From the NCBI GenBank assembly GCA_039602395.1, contig JBCNJP010000023.1:95000030-95064029 (forward strand): a stretch of DNA of 64,000 nt, read 5' to 3'. The notes below the pieces were generated by a model. That model worked only from the letters and a program-made list of their open reading frames with translations. It ran no database searches and had not been told where the DNA came from. This document shows positions 31,662-42,203 of the stretch, one piece after another (positions within the stretch are counted from its first letter, which is position 1; every line of letters begins with the position of its first letter). A program made the position numbers and the translations under genes. The DNA is from Deinandra increscens subsp. villosa (Eukaryota; Streptophyta; Magnoliopsida; Asterales; Asteraceae).

Positions 31662-33283
31662 CTTAAGCCCTAGTTTAGATTGCCTGGTCCATTAAGCCGT
31701 GTCCTGAATATATCAACTTGAAACTTGGAGTTCGTAAAGATAAAAAGAATATGTTTTATTGATTTTTTACTTGGGATGTAAAAAGAAAACTACAATATTT
31801 AGTCTAGTACATAAAGGAAATCAGACACTAAGCTTCCAAGGCTTTTTAGCCAACCACATACCCAATGAATAAAACAAATACTTTTGAAAAGTAAATAAAA
31901 CTAATATCTAAAGTTAAAGAGATGTAATCTCGTCAAACCATCATCCCTACAAAGATTATCATTCCGTCCTTATACGGTTTTTGTAATCTCGTCAAACCAC
32001 TAATCTGAATTCAAGTCTCTTAAAGTGAAAAAGTAGGTGGATTTTATAAAGTACATTTTAGTGGATGTCAATGTTAAAAAAAAAGGCATTGGCTATATTA
32101 ACAAACCTTTTTACTAAAATAAATAATTTTTAAACGGTCGTTTGAACTCGTATGGTCGTTTGGGTTTTTTCTTTTTTTTTATTGGCCTCCCTGAAATTTA
32201 AGGGGTCGTTGTGGCTAGTGTTTTAAAAACCGGTTCGAACCGGCCGGTTGAACCAGTTTGACCGGATTTTTTAGGGGTCTCCGGTTTTTTCACGGTTTTT
32301 TACGAGATCCGAACCGGCCAGTTTTGACCGTTTTTCCCGGTTAAACTGCTCCGGTTCAACCGGTTTTCTTAATTTTTTATTTTTTTTTGAATTATTTTTA
32401 TTATATGTGTATATTTTATTGTTATTTTTTATTATTTGTGAACTTTAAAACTTATATTTTCTTGTGAAATAACTATTTGGTATTATTTTGAGTGGATTAA
32501 AATCGTATTTTAACTATTTTTGTTGGAGTGTACAAGTTTATTACCATTTTTATAAAAATATATACCCCTAACCGGTTGAAACGGCTGGTCTAACCGGTCC
32601 GACCGGCTCCAAAAACTTTCCGGTTCAACTTTAAAACCGGTTTTCAAAACATTTACATTTGGCCCAAACGACGCCCAAACAACCTTATTTAAAAGAAAAA
32701 GAAAAAAAAACCTAAACGATCATTTGGGTCCAAACGACCATTTGGGTCCAAACGATCATTTGGGTCCAAACGACCGTTTAAAAATTGTTTTTTCTTATTA
32801 CAAAGGTTTGTTAATATAGCCAATGCATTTTTTTAACATTGACATCCACTAAAATGTACTTTATAAAATCCACCTATTTTTCACTTTAAGAGACTTGAAT
32901 TCAGATAACTTAGTTGAAGATCCATAAACACTAGGTGTCATTGGTGGTTTTACGAGATTACATAAACCGTATAAGGACGGCATGATAATCTTTGTAGGGA
33001 TGGATTGACGAGATTACATCTCTTAAATTTAGATATTAGTTTTATTTACTTTTCAAAAGTATTTGTTTTATTCATTGGGTATGTGGTTGGCTAAAAAGCC
33101 TTGGAAGCTTAGTGTCTGATTTCCTTTATGTACTAGGTTAAATATTGTAGTTTTCTTTTTACATCATATCCCAAGTAAAAAATCAATAAAACATATTATT
33201 TTTTTCTTTACGAACTCCAAGTTTCAAGTTGATATATTGAGGACACGGCTCAATGGACCAAGCAATCTAAGCTACGGCTTAAG
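31662..33283. mobile_element. Large foldback element, 1.6 kb, arms about 500-600 bp
   Basis: Left arm 31662-32160 and right arm 32690-33283 are inverted copies (CTTAAGCC...TAGATTGC...TGGTCCATT at the left end, its complement at the right). The arms share GGATTTTATAAAGTACATTTT and GAGATTACATCTC. The loop holds a second inverted-repeat element (32219-32651) and a short tandem array of ATTTGGGTCCAAACGA (about 32700-32775). No transposase. TSD not clear. Confidence 0.82.
32219..32651. mobile_element. Nested MITE with TGTTTTRAAAACCGGTT ends
   Basis: Left end TGTTTTAAAAACCGGTT and right end AACCGGTTTTCAAAACA are inverted copies. Many AACCGG words lie inside each arm. No TSD recognised, which suggests an old insertion. 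Confidence 0.7.
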
Positions 33284-33439
33284 GTCCTTAAAAATTTAGG
33301 TGCAAGTGTGATACGACATTTCTCAAATCGGGAAGGTGCCCCTTTGTAGAGTGGTAAGAACCCCTCTACTTTTTGCATCATAGGGTTGTCAACTCATGTG
33401 AAAACAATGTCTAAACGAATCATCACCGTATACTCACAT

Positions 33440-34873
33440 AAAAGTAGATTGTTAGTAGTCCCACGAAACTGGGCTCTTCTTGCTAGTGGATTTGGTATTT
33501 CAACATAAAATTAGACAATAAAAAAGTCATCAGCTTGGATGATAAAGATGATAATGATGAAGATGTTTTTTAGAAGAAAATACTGTATTGAAATAATTTG
33601 TATTTATAGAGAGGACAAAAGAAAACAAGTAATGGAAGTAAAACAGAATCAGTTGAGAAGCTTACCAATTAGTTAGCTGTAAAGAAGATTAACACCACAG
33701 TCCACACGTACACCTTTGAAGCAGGTTCGTTTTGGTGGAAGTTGAGAATTAAGAAATTTATAATAAGTACCCACTTTACTCTATGATCCAAGTGAACATA
33801 TAATATAAATACAAACATAAAAATATACATCATTTATGATTTATGATCCAAACAAACCAGTTATCAAGGAAACCTCCGCTTTCTAGCCAACAACTTAAAA
33901 GGTGGATTCGAGCGGAAAACTTAATGTTGGTTGGGTTGTGCGTGTATGTAGCAAATAGACGGTCTGTACTGTCTCAAAGCTGACATAATAAGCAACCACT
34001 AGAAAAAACTATTTCTGATGAATCAACTCAAAATATCAAAGCTCTTGAATCAAATCAAGAGAGCCTAGACCAGGTTTACAAACCAACATACAAATTTAGA
34101 GAGGGGAAGAGTGACTTACTCAAAATATGTATCCTAAACTCACAAAATCCTACTAGCTAGAAGAAAAGATCATTCTGAACTTGATCCCAAAAACAAAGCG
34201 TGAAATCTAAGGCGCCTTCAGAACAAGATTATTTGATAACAACTTAGTACTCAAAATGTGTATCCTAAACTCACTCTTATCATCACTCATCAGTGAGTGT
34301 CTAAAGGAATGGATGTGCAAACTGCTACAGAGCCAAAGGAAAGTGGATATCTTGGAAACAAAAGATCGAAGAAATGGAATTAAAAATTGAAAAACTGGAA
34401 GATGAGCTAATAAGAGAAGTTGCTTGCTGCTCTTGAAATTTCTTCACTTTAGTAGGTTCTTCCAGAACTACCATACACCCGACAGCAAGACACTCAATTT
34501 CTTGCTGATTACAGGACTGTGGCAAAGATGATGTTCCAAGGCACTCAATTTCTTGTTTTGGCGGATCGTGTCAAAATGGATAGAAAGGCTTGTACATAGG
34601 CTTCATTTCACAATCCACAGGATTACAAGAAAACAAAACAAATAATTCAAGGAGGAAACAGATTGAGAAGCTAACAATTAAATTAAAACAGATAATAATA
34701 ATAAGTTAAACACAATCCATACATCCATACATAATCAAATGAGTAAAGTAACAATATTAAGTAAACTAGTAAAGTATTGGATGTGGATAACTAATACTAA
34801 TCAATAAATTCATCATCATAGAGTGTTCAATTTTATCTTTCCATCCTACTGCCTGCTGCTGATATCGAATGGT
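33440..34873. other. 3' flank of I29-like copy D (paralogous to 6070-7359)
   Basis: Collinear with the flank of copy A, with indels. Includes the frameshifted counterpart of the small coiled-coil ORF (about 34280-34435, CAACTACCATACACC... after it). No separate gene. Confidence 0.65.
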
Positions 34874-35263
34874 TTAATTGACCTGGCTTTCTTCTTCTTC
34901 TTCTTCATCGTCCTCCCCTTCTCTTATGGTAATGACGTACCCTTGCATCTTGGGATATGCTGCGAACTTTTCCCTCAACGCCTTCTTCTTTTCCCAAAAC
35001 GCCTTCTTCTTCTGAAGCGCCATTTGTTTCCTTTTAAAACTCCGAAACAACCTCTCCTTCTCCTCGGGTGTGTTGTACGATTTCCGATGTCTGCTTAACC
35101 ATTCTTCGAATCCAAAGTCACAAAAGGAAGGGGAAGAAACGCTGCTGCTGCTGATGAAAGCATACATACCTGCATTTCCCCTCTGAAAAGAATAAGTAGA
35201 AGAAGCAGCAGGTAGGAGGAGGAGTTTCTTCCATAGCGGCTGCAGGAAGGAGGAGGACGCCAT
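34874..35263 (-). CDS. I29 (papain propeptide)-like protein, copy D, intronless
   Basis: A single 129-aa frame. A targeting-like N-terminus (MASSSFLQPLWKKLLLLPAA) is followed by the I29-like core FGFEEWLSRHRKSYN and EEKERLFRSFKRKQ. The AFWEKKKALRE helix is a duplication relative to copy A, and there is an acidic tail. Both copy A introns are absent. Intron 2 is gone precisely (AGCCAG|GTCAATTAA). At the intron 1 position nine bases matching the start of the intron (GTATGTATG) remain and are read as GMY. No catalytic domain follows. It lies about 4.2 kb downstream of the propeptide-less protease, on the opposite strand. Likely function, if expressed: cysteine protease inhibitor or pro-region; inference. 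Confidence 0.65.
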   Translation of the reverse strand: MASSSFLQPLWKKLLLLPAASSTYSFQRGNAGMYAFISSSSVSSPSFCDFGFEEWLSRHRKSYNTPEEKERLFRSFKRKQMALQKKKAFWEKKKALREKFAAYPKMQGYVITIREGEDDEEEEEESQVN

Positions 35264-35514
35264 TTCTTCTTCTTGCTCGAATTTTGATTGATTGATAATG
35301 ATGATGATCGAATTTGATTTTTAGGGTTTTTTTTTCTCATGGGAAATTAGGAAAGCAGATCGAGTGGTTGGTTTCATAGTTGTTTGTTACAAGAATGAAT
35401 GAAGGATACCCAAGTACCCAACCCCTAAACTATCACGATATTAACTATTTTTACCCAAACACAAACACAAACACCCTTGATTAGAAAAAAATTGAACAGC
35501 AATCAACTTTCAAA

Positions 35515-35818
35515 GAGTTAATTACATTTTGCGTCCCTGAGGATTGCTGTTTGTTGCCACCTGAGTTCATTTTTCAGATTATTAACAAATCTCACCTAAG
35601 GTTTGCATTCGTTGCAATCTGAGTCCTTGGGACTAACAAAGGTTATATTTTTCTGTTAAGTAAAAGAGTATTAACAAATATCAAAACTTAGGCGAGATTT
35701 CCCAAAGACTCAGATTGCAACAAAATGCAAACCTTAGGCGAGATTTGTTAATAATCTGAAAAATAGACTCAGGTGGCAACAAACAGCAAACCTCAGAGAC
35801 GCAAAATGTAATTAACTC
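35515..35818. mobile_element. Foldback MITE, about 300 bp
   Basis: Ends GAGTTAATTACATTTTGCG and CGCAAAATGTAATTAACTC are inverted, with arms over 100 bp (TTGTTAATAATCTGAAAAAT, GCAAACCTTAGGCGAGATTT). Probable 9-bp TSD CAACTTTCA (about 35504-35512) versus CAACTTTTA after the right end, which would suit a Mutator-like origin. Confidence 0.78.
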
Positions 35819-35819
35819 C

Positions 35820-36075
35820 AACTTTTATTAAATAAAGAAAACCCCCCAACGTGAAGCTAGGGGACAAAGCCAAAAAAGACCAATGACATTTCAACAAATA
35901 TAGTGCAAAATTTGAGAAGAAATTCCAATCCAGGTTCGGCAAAGGGGCTCAGTGTTTTAGCCAATGAAAAGCGTCGAGTTTGATCTCATCAAGGATTCGA
36001 CCTGGGTGAGTATTTCTTTACTCGAACTCTTTGTCGTTTCTCGCTTTCCACAAGGGCCAACACGTAGCAGTGGAT
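35820..36075 (-). mobile_element. LINE 3'-end fragment
   Basis: A minus-strand frame with two stops reads CWPLWKARNDKEFE, then GRILDEIKLDAFHWLKH and LPNLDWNFFSNF, the C-terminal signature of plant LINE ORF2. Decayed; no TSD seen. Confidence 0.7.
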
Positions 36076-36499
36076 ATTAATGTCAGTGTGTTTCTGGATT
36101 TTACCATACCATATTATGTCCAATTATTGTTTTGAAAATTGTCTTCTTCAGCAGCTATAATACAATCAGATCACTTGACCCGTTAAGATAAATCCATATG
36201 GCTTCCTCCTAGGTTTATATTCAACATCGAAGCATCACAACTCATTTTATGACCTTTAGATAAAAGAAATATTTCAGTAACAACAGGGTTTGAGAAAAAG
36301 ATGCTACATAAAGTGTGATACATAGAAAAGATGGTTTATTTCCACATACGCCCAATAAAAAAAAAAAGAACAAAATTTTAAGACATGCTTTAGGCCCAAT
36401 TGAGACGACCATGGTTTGACCGATATTTTTGCGAGTTAAAAAGAGGGGAATAAGATCATCATCGTCATCGGCCATAGAAGCAACAGAAACACATTCAAT

Positions 36500-37669
36500 A
36501 TGAATAACACAGAAGCCATGGAAGCAACAAAAACACAAAAGCAAATCAATCGCGATGGTAACCTGATCACTGCATCCAGCGACGAGAATTTAAGAGACGT
36601 TTTTCATCAGATCAGAACTTCCAAATCCCCTGTATGGATCCTTTTTTCTACTTCTTTTTCAATCAATTTGATCCAACCAGTATGTTAATTTTTGCTTTCC
36701 TTCTTGATTTGATCTGATTGCAGGCCGTCATCAACTTCGGCGCATCTTGGTACGCCAATTGCTACCTCTTATTTTTCTTTTTTAAAACTGAATTTCCCTT
36801 TAAAGATCTATCTATTTAATTTTGTTTGTCTTAAAGGAGTAATCTTTATGGATTAGAGATACAGATTGCCTCTATCACAGTGTTAATTTTTCAGTTTTTT
36901 GGGACTGGGGTTATGAAACCAAACTTGAAGACAAGGTGTATGATGAAATGTCTAAATGTAAAATCTAGTGATTTTTAGTTTTTGGGCTGGGATTATGAAA
37001 CCAACTTGATGACAAGGTGTTTGATGAAATGCTTAAATGTAATATCTATTGGTTTTTAGTTTTTGGGATTGGGTTTATGAAACCAAACATGAAGACAAAG
37101 TGTTCGCTGAAATGTCTCAACGTGAAACCTATCAGTTTCAGTTTTTAGGATTGGGATTATGAATATGAACTTGAGGGCACATTTAATGAAATGCCTAAAT
37201 GTATGATCTAAGTTTCGGGGATGTGGGTCATGAAACCAGACTTGAAGATAAGGTGTTTGATGAAATGCCCAAATGAAAATTTGGCTTTGCTGCCTTCATT
37301 TTATAATGAAATGGTTAATTTAACACTACAAAATTAGGTTACTTTCTTTGTTATGAATCATAATCTGTCCACTTGAAAGCTCTTTTCAGTATTCTTTAAT
37401 CGAACAATATGATTATCATATGTTTACACCAATTTTATGCTATTCACAGGTGTCGAGTCTGTGCCGAGATTCTTCCTTCGTTTAACAACTTGAGCAAGAA
37501 ATTCCCAAAGCTTTCTTTTGTGTATGCAGACATAGATGAATGCCCGGAAACAACCCAACATATACGATACACGCCTACTTTCCACTTCTACCGAGATGGT
37601 GAAAGGGTTGATGCCATGTTTGGTGCTGGTGAAGAGAGGTTGCATGACCGTTTATGGTTACATTCCTAA
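36500..37669 (+). CDS. Thioredoxin-like protein (thioredoxin-like 3-3 type), 125 aa, three exons
   Basis: Exons 36500-36631, 36724-36749 and 37450-37669 join in frame. After a hydrophilic N-terminus come DENLRDVFHQIRTSKSPAV, INFGASW, the active site W53-C54-R-V-C57, FVYADIDECPETTQHIRYTP with cis-Pro95, then FHFYRDGERVD and GAGEERLHDRLW. The fold elements of a single-domain thioredoxin are complete. The redox motif is WCRVC rather than WCGPC, with both cysteines kept. It has no transit peptide, so it is probably cytosolic. An alternative in-frame ATG lies at 36518. Intron 2 contains a five-fold degenerate tandem repeat. Family assignment rests on the DECPETT...RYTPTF and HDRLW signatures. Confidence 0.9.
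36890..37280 (+). repeat. Degenerate tandem repeat, about 80 bp x 5, in thioredoxin-like intron
   Basis: Successive units share GGGATTATGAAACCAAACTTG, GACAAGGTGTTTGATGAAATG and CTAAATGTA with 10-25% divergence. Confidence 0.8.
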
Positions 37670-37759
37670 TCAGTCTTTTGAAAATCAAACCAGTTAGCGA
37701 ACCACTCGCTCTATTGGTTCACCGGTTGGTCCGATTGATCTCAAAAACCGAATGACATT

Positions 37760-38069
37760 ATATATGAATCAATGTGTTTAGCAGCCATCTCATGTAGCTT
37801 ATACATCATTGTTGATGATTTATGTTCTCTTAAATAGTGTTTGTGAAACAAATTTGAATGGGCAATGAATTGATTTGTATTTAAATTATTAAAAAAAAAA
37901 ACCTGAAAAGAGGTTGGGGCTTGAGTTGAGCCTGTTTCGAGTGACTTGAGAGATAGTTTAGTTTGTGTTGGTGTGAAAAGTAATATTATTTTATAGATTT
38001 ATCTTATTACATTTAGAAATGTTATACATCTCATTTCTTTTATCTATCTTCATTTAGTTAAATGATATA
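37760..38069 (+). repeat. 3' flank of the thioredoxin-like gene, duplicated at 39236-39600
   Basis: The stretch after the stop (CAGCCATCTCATGTAGCTTATACATCA...AATGGGCAATGAATTGAT...GAGTGACTT) recurs at 39236-39460 at high similarity, then continues past the MITE site. A local duplication of the gene's downstream region, without coding exons. Confidence 0.8.
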
Positions 38070-38078
38070 TTTTTTATT

Positions 38079-38427
38079 GAAAAACTGAATTTTATTAATC
38101 CAAGTTATTACTAGTTAATTGATATTAATCCCAATTAAAAAAATTGGCGTACATTAATCCTAATTATCATGTGTTGGAATTCATTGGATCGCCGTTAGTT
38201 TTTGTTTAACTCCGTTATTATTTTGCTAACGTGGCAGTCTAGTTTGCTGACGTGACAGTCTATTTTGCTGACGTGGCATCACCAAAATCTAACAGAGTTA
38301 ACAAAAAACTAACGGAGGACCAGCGAATTCCAACACCATGATAATTGGGATTAATGTAGGCCAAATTTCTTAATTAGGATTAATATCGGCCAACTAGTAA
38401 TAACTTATATTAATAAAATCCAATTCA
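38079..38427. mobile_element. MITE with 9-bp TSD TTTTTTATT (Mutator-like size)
   Basis: The arms carry AATTTTATTAAT...AGTTATTACTAGTT and its inverse. Flanked by TTTTTTATT at 38070-38078 and 38428-38436. Interior repeats of GCTGACGTGGCA. The duplicated flank at about 39567-39600 (AATGATACTTCTTTATTTTTTTT) lacks the element, a natural empty site. Confidence 0.85.
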
Positions 38428-38436
38428 TTTTTTATT

Positions 38437-38570
38437 CCTTTTTAATCGCTTTCCTTTTCTTTATACTATCCATATCCACTCAAGACAAATATAAAACACC
38501 TTTTTAATCGTTTTCCTTTTCTTTATATTATCCACATCCACTCAAAACAAATATAAAACAATGTATATAA
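38437..38570. repeat. Tandem duplication, about 64 bp x 2
   Basis: Two units sharing CTTTTTAATCG, TTTCCTTTTCTTTATA, TCCACTCAA and ACAAATATAAAAC. Confidence 0.75.
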
Positions 38571-38729
38571 AGTTGAACACTAATTCATAAGTATAAGGAA
38601 GTAACAAAATTTTAAAGGTAAATTTTATAAACTTCACCATAATGAATCCCTAAAACTTGAACCAACAAACGTTCAACCCAAACTATCCTATCAATTGGAA
38701 CGAGTGATATCTCCCATGCATGCCTTCGT

Positions 38730-39160
38730 TTTCAAATTGGGCACCGGATGCAAATCCTTTTACTCAACCACAAGTTGAAACCCAAACCAATTCGAAGATG
38801 TTGTGCCCAAAACCCAACCTGAACCCGGGCAAGTAACACCCCAGACGAGAAGAAAACATATGAAAAAAGCACCGACGAACCGATCCGAAAACCAAAAGCA
38901 AAATGGACGCCCGAAGAAGAAAATGTGGTTGCTCGGTCTTGGATCGATGTCTTCGAGGACACGACGATTTATAAATGTCACTTTTATAACTTTAAAGCCT
39001 TTTTATACATTATTTGTATTTGTAAAATTATTATTTTTTTGTATAATATTTTTAAATTATTTTCTTTTGTACCAACCGAACAACCATTTAGCGATTTTTG
39101 GAAACGAGTACATGATTATTTTCACTTATCCTTGGGTAAATGATGCAACTAAATTCTCAT
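38730..39160 (+). pseudogene. Harbinger-type Myb/SANT-like ORF fragment
   Basis: Plus-strand reading NWAPDANPFTQPQ, then (other frame) KWTPEEENVVARSWIDVFEDT and, after an AT-rich break, FSDFWKRVHDYFH. The order WTPEEE..LARAW...FW.R...YFH is typical of the Myb/SANT-like DNA-binding protein that accompanies PIF/Harbinger transposases. It is also found in genes often mislabelled 'glutathione S-transferase T3-like'. Frames are broken, so it is a remnant. Confidence 0.65.
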
Positions 39161-39459
39161 CGTAGTGGCAATAAGGAAGTCATTGTTATAAATGATGTAA
39201 TGAATTAGTATAGAAATGCTCATGGATCGGATTTTGGTCATATATCAATGTTTTATCAACCATCTCATGTATCTTATACATCAATGTTGATGATTTATAT
39301 TCTCTTAAATAGTCTTTGTGAAACAAACTTGAATGGGCAATGAATTGATGTGTATTTATATTATAAAAAAAAGCCAGAAAAAGAGGTTGGAGCTTGAGTT
39401 TAGCCTCTTTCGAGTGACTTAAGAGAGTTTAGTTTGTGTTGCTATACTATTTTATAGAT

Positions 39460-39545
39460 TTATCATTATTATTTTATAGAAAGGTTATTACATTTTAGAA
39501 AGGTTATACGGGGGTTATTACATTTTAGAAAGGTTATACGTCACA
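39460..39545. repeat. Short tandem repeat near the duplicated flank
   Basis: GGTTATTACATTTTAGAAAG occurs twice in direct order within 60 bases, each followed by GTTATACG. Confidence 0.7.
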
Positions 39546-40260
39546 TTTTTTTACATCTATCTTCATTCAATTAAATGATACTTCTTTATTTTTTTTAATT
39601 GTTTTCTTTTTCTTTATACTATCTACATCCACTCAAAAAATTAAATAATGGATATAAACTTGAATAGTAATCCATAACTATAAGAAAAACAAATAAAATA
39701 ATGGATAACTTGAATAGTAATCCATAAGTATAAGAAAGTAAAAAAAATTTACTTCAAATTATACAAATGGAGTATAAAGATAGGGAATGAGATGGGATGA
39801 CTTAGAGGTGCAAACCAACATTTTTTCTAGTCGGTTCCACTTTGGGCAGGGGCGGATCCAGGAATTTTTTTTAGTGGGTTCACCTTTTTTTCTATCCTCG
39901 GAATTCTAACAACTAAATGTCAAAAAAATCGGTTTAGTCGGTTCGGGTCAGGTCGGGTAAGGTTGATCACATACAGTAAAGATACGGCTCAACCTTTTAG
40001 GAGGCCTAAAGCCAAACTAAAATTGAGGTCTTTTCATGAATTTTATTGCTCTAAACCATAGTCAAATGGTTCGAGGTACGGTGTACTATAAGTCAAAACT
40101 AAGATACATGTTAGATTTAGAGCTTAGATTATTGCAATATGTAATATGTACTAATTACTAAGTTACTAACAAATTTGCAGCCATAAGAACTTTAAGAATC
40201 ATAAATTTCATAGAACTTAGATTGCTGAAGCATGTAGTAATTAGTATGTAGTACTACTAA

Positions 40261-40928
40261 GGGGCTGTTTGATAAGGACTTACCCAGTCCATTAAGAGCT
40301 TACTGGGACTGGGTCATGAGTAAGCTTGTTTGATTGGATAGAAAATTGGCTCGGACCGAGTAAGGCATATCTGACCGAATCCTCCAATTTTTTCTGGCTG
40401 ATCGAATCATAGAACTTTTGTTTCTCAAATTAAGCTCCAGCGAATTTTTAAAAAAAATATATAAAAAAAACTCTTTAACTTTAAGTAATCATAACTTTTT
40501 CAAAAATAGATAAATCTCAAAAATAAGCACACCGTTGCGCTCGAAATTGAAGAACAATTCAAAGTAGATATATGTTGATATGCTTTCGATGAATGTTTAA
40601 AAAGTCGAGATGAACACAATGTCGATGATGTTTAATCAAGCATAACTTCTCCGAAACTGAATGAATCTTGAAAATAAGCATGCTGTTGCGCTCGAAATTG
40701 AAAAACGATTCAAACTAGTCCTATATTGATATGCTTTCGGTGAATGTTAAAAAATGTTTTTAATACATTAAAAACAAATAGCTATATACATTTCTCAGTC
40801 AGCTCTTACTCAGTCACCAACTATCAAACAACCAAGTTTCAATTAGAGTTTCTTACTCAGTCAGCCTCTTACTCAGTTAGCTCTAACTCAGTCAGCTCTT
40901 ACTCAGTTAGCAACTATCAAACAGCCCC
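40261..40928. mobile_element. Nested Harbinger-type MITE, 668 bp, TAA TSD
   Basis: Ends GGGGCTGTTTGATA and TATCAAACAGCCCC are inverted; flanked by TAA (40258-40260, 40929-40931). Near the right end CTTACTCAGTCAGC-like words repeat about six times; near the left end CTTACCCAGTCC and GACTGGGTCATGAGTAAGC. No ORF of note. Confidence 0.88.
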
Positions 40929-41174
40929 TAAGTTAGATTTAGAATTTAGATTGCAGCCATAAGAACTTTAAGAACATTAAAGCCATAAGAACTTTAAGAA
41001 TATTAAAGCTACTGATGTATTATGATCATCCAAAATGTAGTATGTACTAACGGGAAGTAAATTTCATAAAGCTAAATAGATAAGTCAAAACTTAAAAGTC
41101 AAAACTCAAAACTAAATCAATTATATTAATAAGTATATAAGTATATTATTATAACTCAAATAGGATGTAAAGCA

Positions 41175-41376
41175 TCATAAAGCTACTGATGTATTATCTA
41201 AAATGTGAATTTCCAAAAACATACTTGAGACTTGAGATGGCCAAAACATCCTTAATTCCTTAGTACCAAAACAAATCATAAAGCTACTGATGTATTATCT
41301 AAAATGTGAATTTCCAAAAACATACTTGAGACTTGAGATGGCCAAAACATCCTTAATTCCTTAGTACCAAAACAAA
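41175..41376. repeat. 101-bp perfect or near-perfect tandem duplication
   Basis: Units 41175-41275 and 41276-41376, each TCATAAAGCTACTGATGTAT ... TTAGTACCAAAACAAA. Inside the hAT element. Confidence 0.9.
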
Positions 41377-42203
41377 CAGTACCAAGTTGAAGGTTGAAAT
41401 CAAATACTGGAATAGGAAATTGGTACAAGAGATTGATATCGAAGACTATGAGATTCAAATAAGAATGGAGGTCTATTCACTGTCTACTCAATATTTGAGT
41501 GTGAATGTAATTTCTAAAACCAGTTTATCAACCTTAATTTTACAAATCACAATTCCATTAACATTTAAACAAAACCTAAATCAATAAACTCATCAAATTA
41601 AGAGCAAATTCATCAAATTAAGGAACAAATTCAAGTATTCAACTATTCAAGAACAAATTTATCAAACTTACTTGTGACTTGTGAGAGTCAAAGAGAAGTA
41701 AAGTTGTAGAGAACAAAGAGAGAGAGAGAGAGAGAGAGGGTGCGTGTCGCCGAAGCAGGTGCTGCCATAAAAGGAGAGGTCGCTGGAGGCCGAAGGCGGA
41801 GAAGGTGCGGACGTGCGGTCGCCGGAGGAGCTGTTCGAGGACAGAAAGAAATTAGGTCAGAAGAGGGGAAAAGATTGACTCGTGCGTGAGAATGCGATGG
41901 AATTTGGAGTGAACGGCGTATGTGTTTTAACATTTTAAACCCTAGTTGTTTAAAAAAAAGTTAAAAAGAAAAACAAGAAAAACAAGAAAAAACGGAAGCT
42001 GATATGTTTCGAACCCGGGACATTGATGTTGCAATTCGCGGCATGAACTGGTTGAGCTGGAGAACTTTTATGACTTGGATTCACTCTCATAGTATATATG
42101 GATTCACCCCTACTTTTTTATATATATTTACACTAAAAATCCGAAATCCACTGGGTTCCCGTGAACCCGGTGGATCCTCTATAGATCCGCCCCTGACTTT
42201 GGG

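Larger units (their letters stand above)
39847..42195. mobile_element. hAT-type element, 2.35 kb, 8-bp TSD, no transposase
   Basis: Left end CAGGGGCGGATC and right end GATCCGCCCCTG are inverted; flanked by ACTTTGGG at 39839-39846 and 42196-42203. A perfect 8-bp TSD and CAGGGGCGG ends make it hAT. Subterminal TAGTGGGTTCACC and GGGTTCCCGTGAACCC suggest protein-binding repeats. The interior contains a nested Harbinger-type element, a 101-bp tandem duplication, a GA repeat (41718-41738) and a G+C-rich patch (41740-41840) that may be captured sequence. No frame resembling a hAT transposase. Confidence 0.9.

Noticed and set aside
32219..32651. hAT assignment for the AACCGGTT-ended MITE
   Set aside because: No 8-bp TSD could be found, so superfamily was left open.
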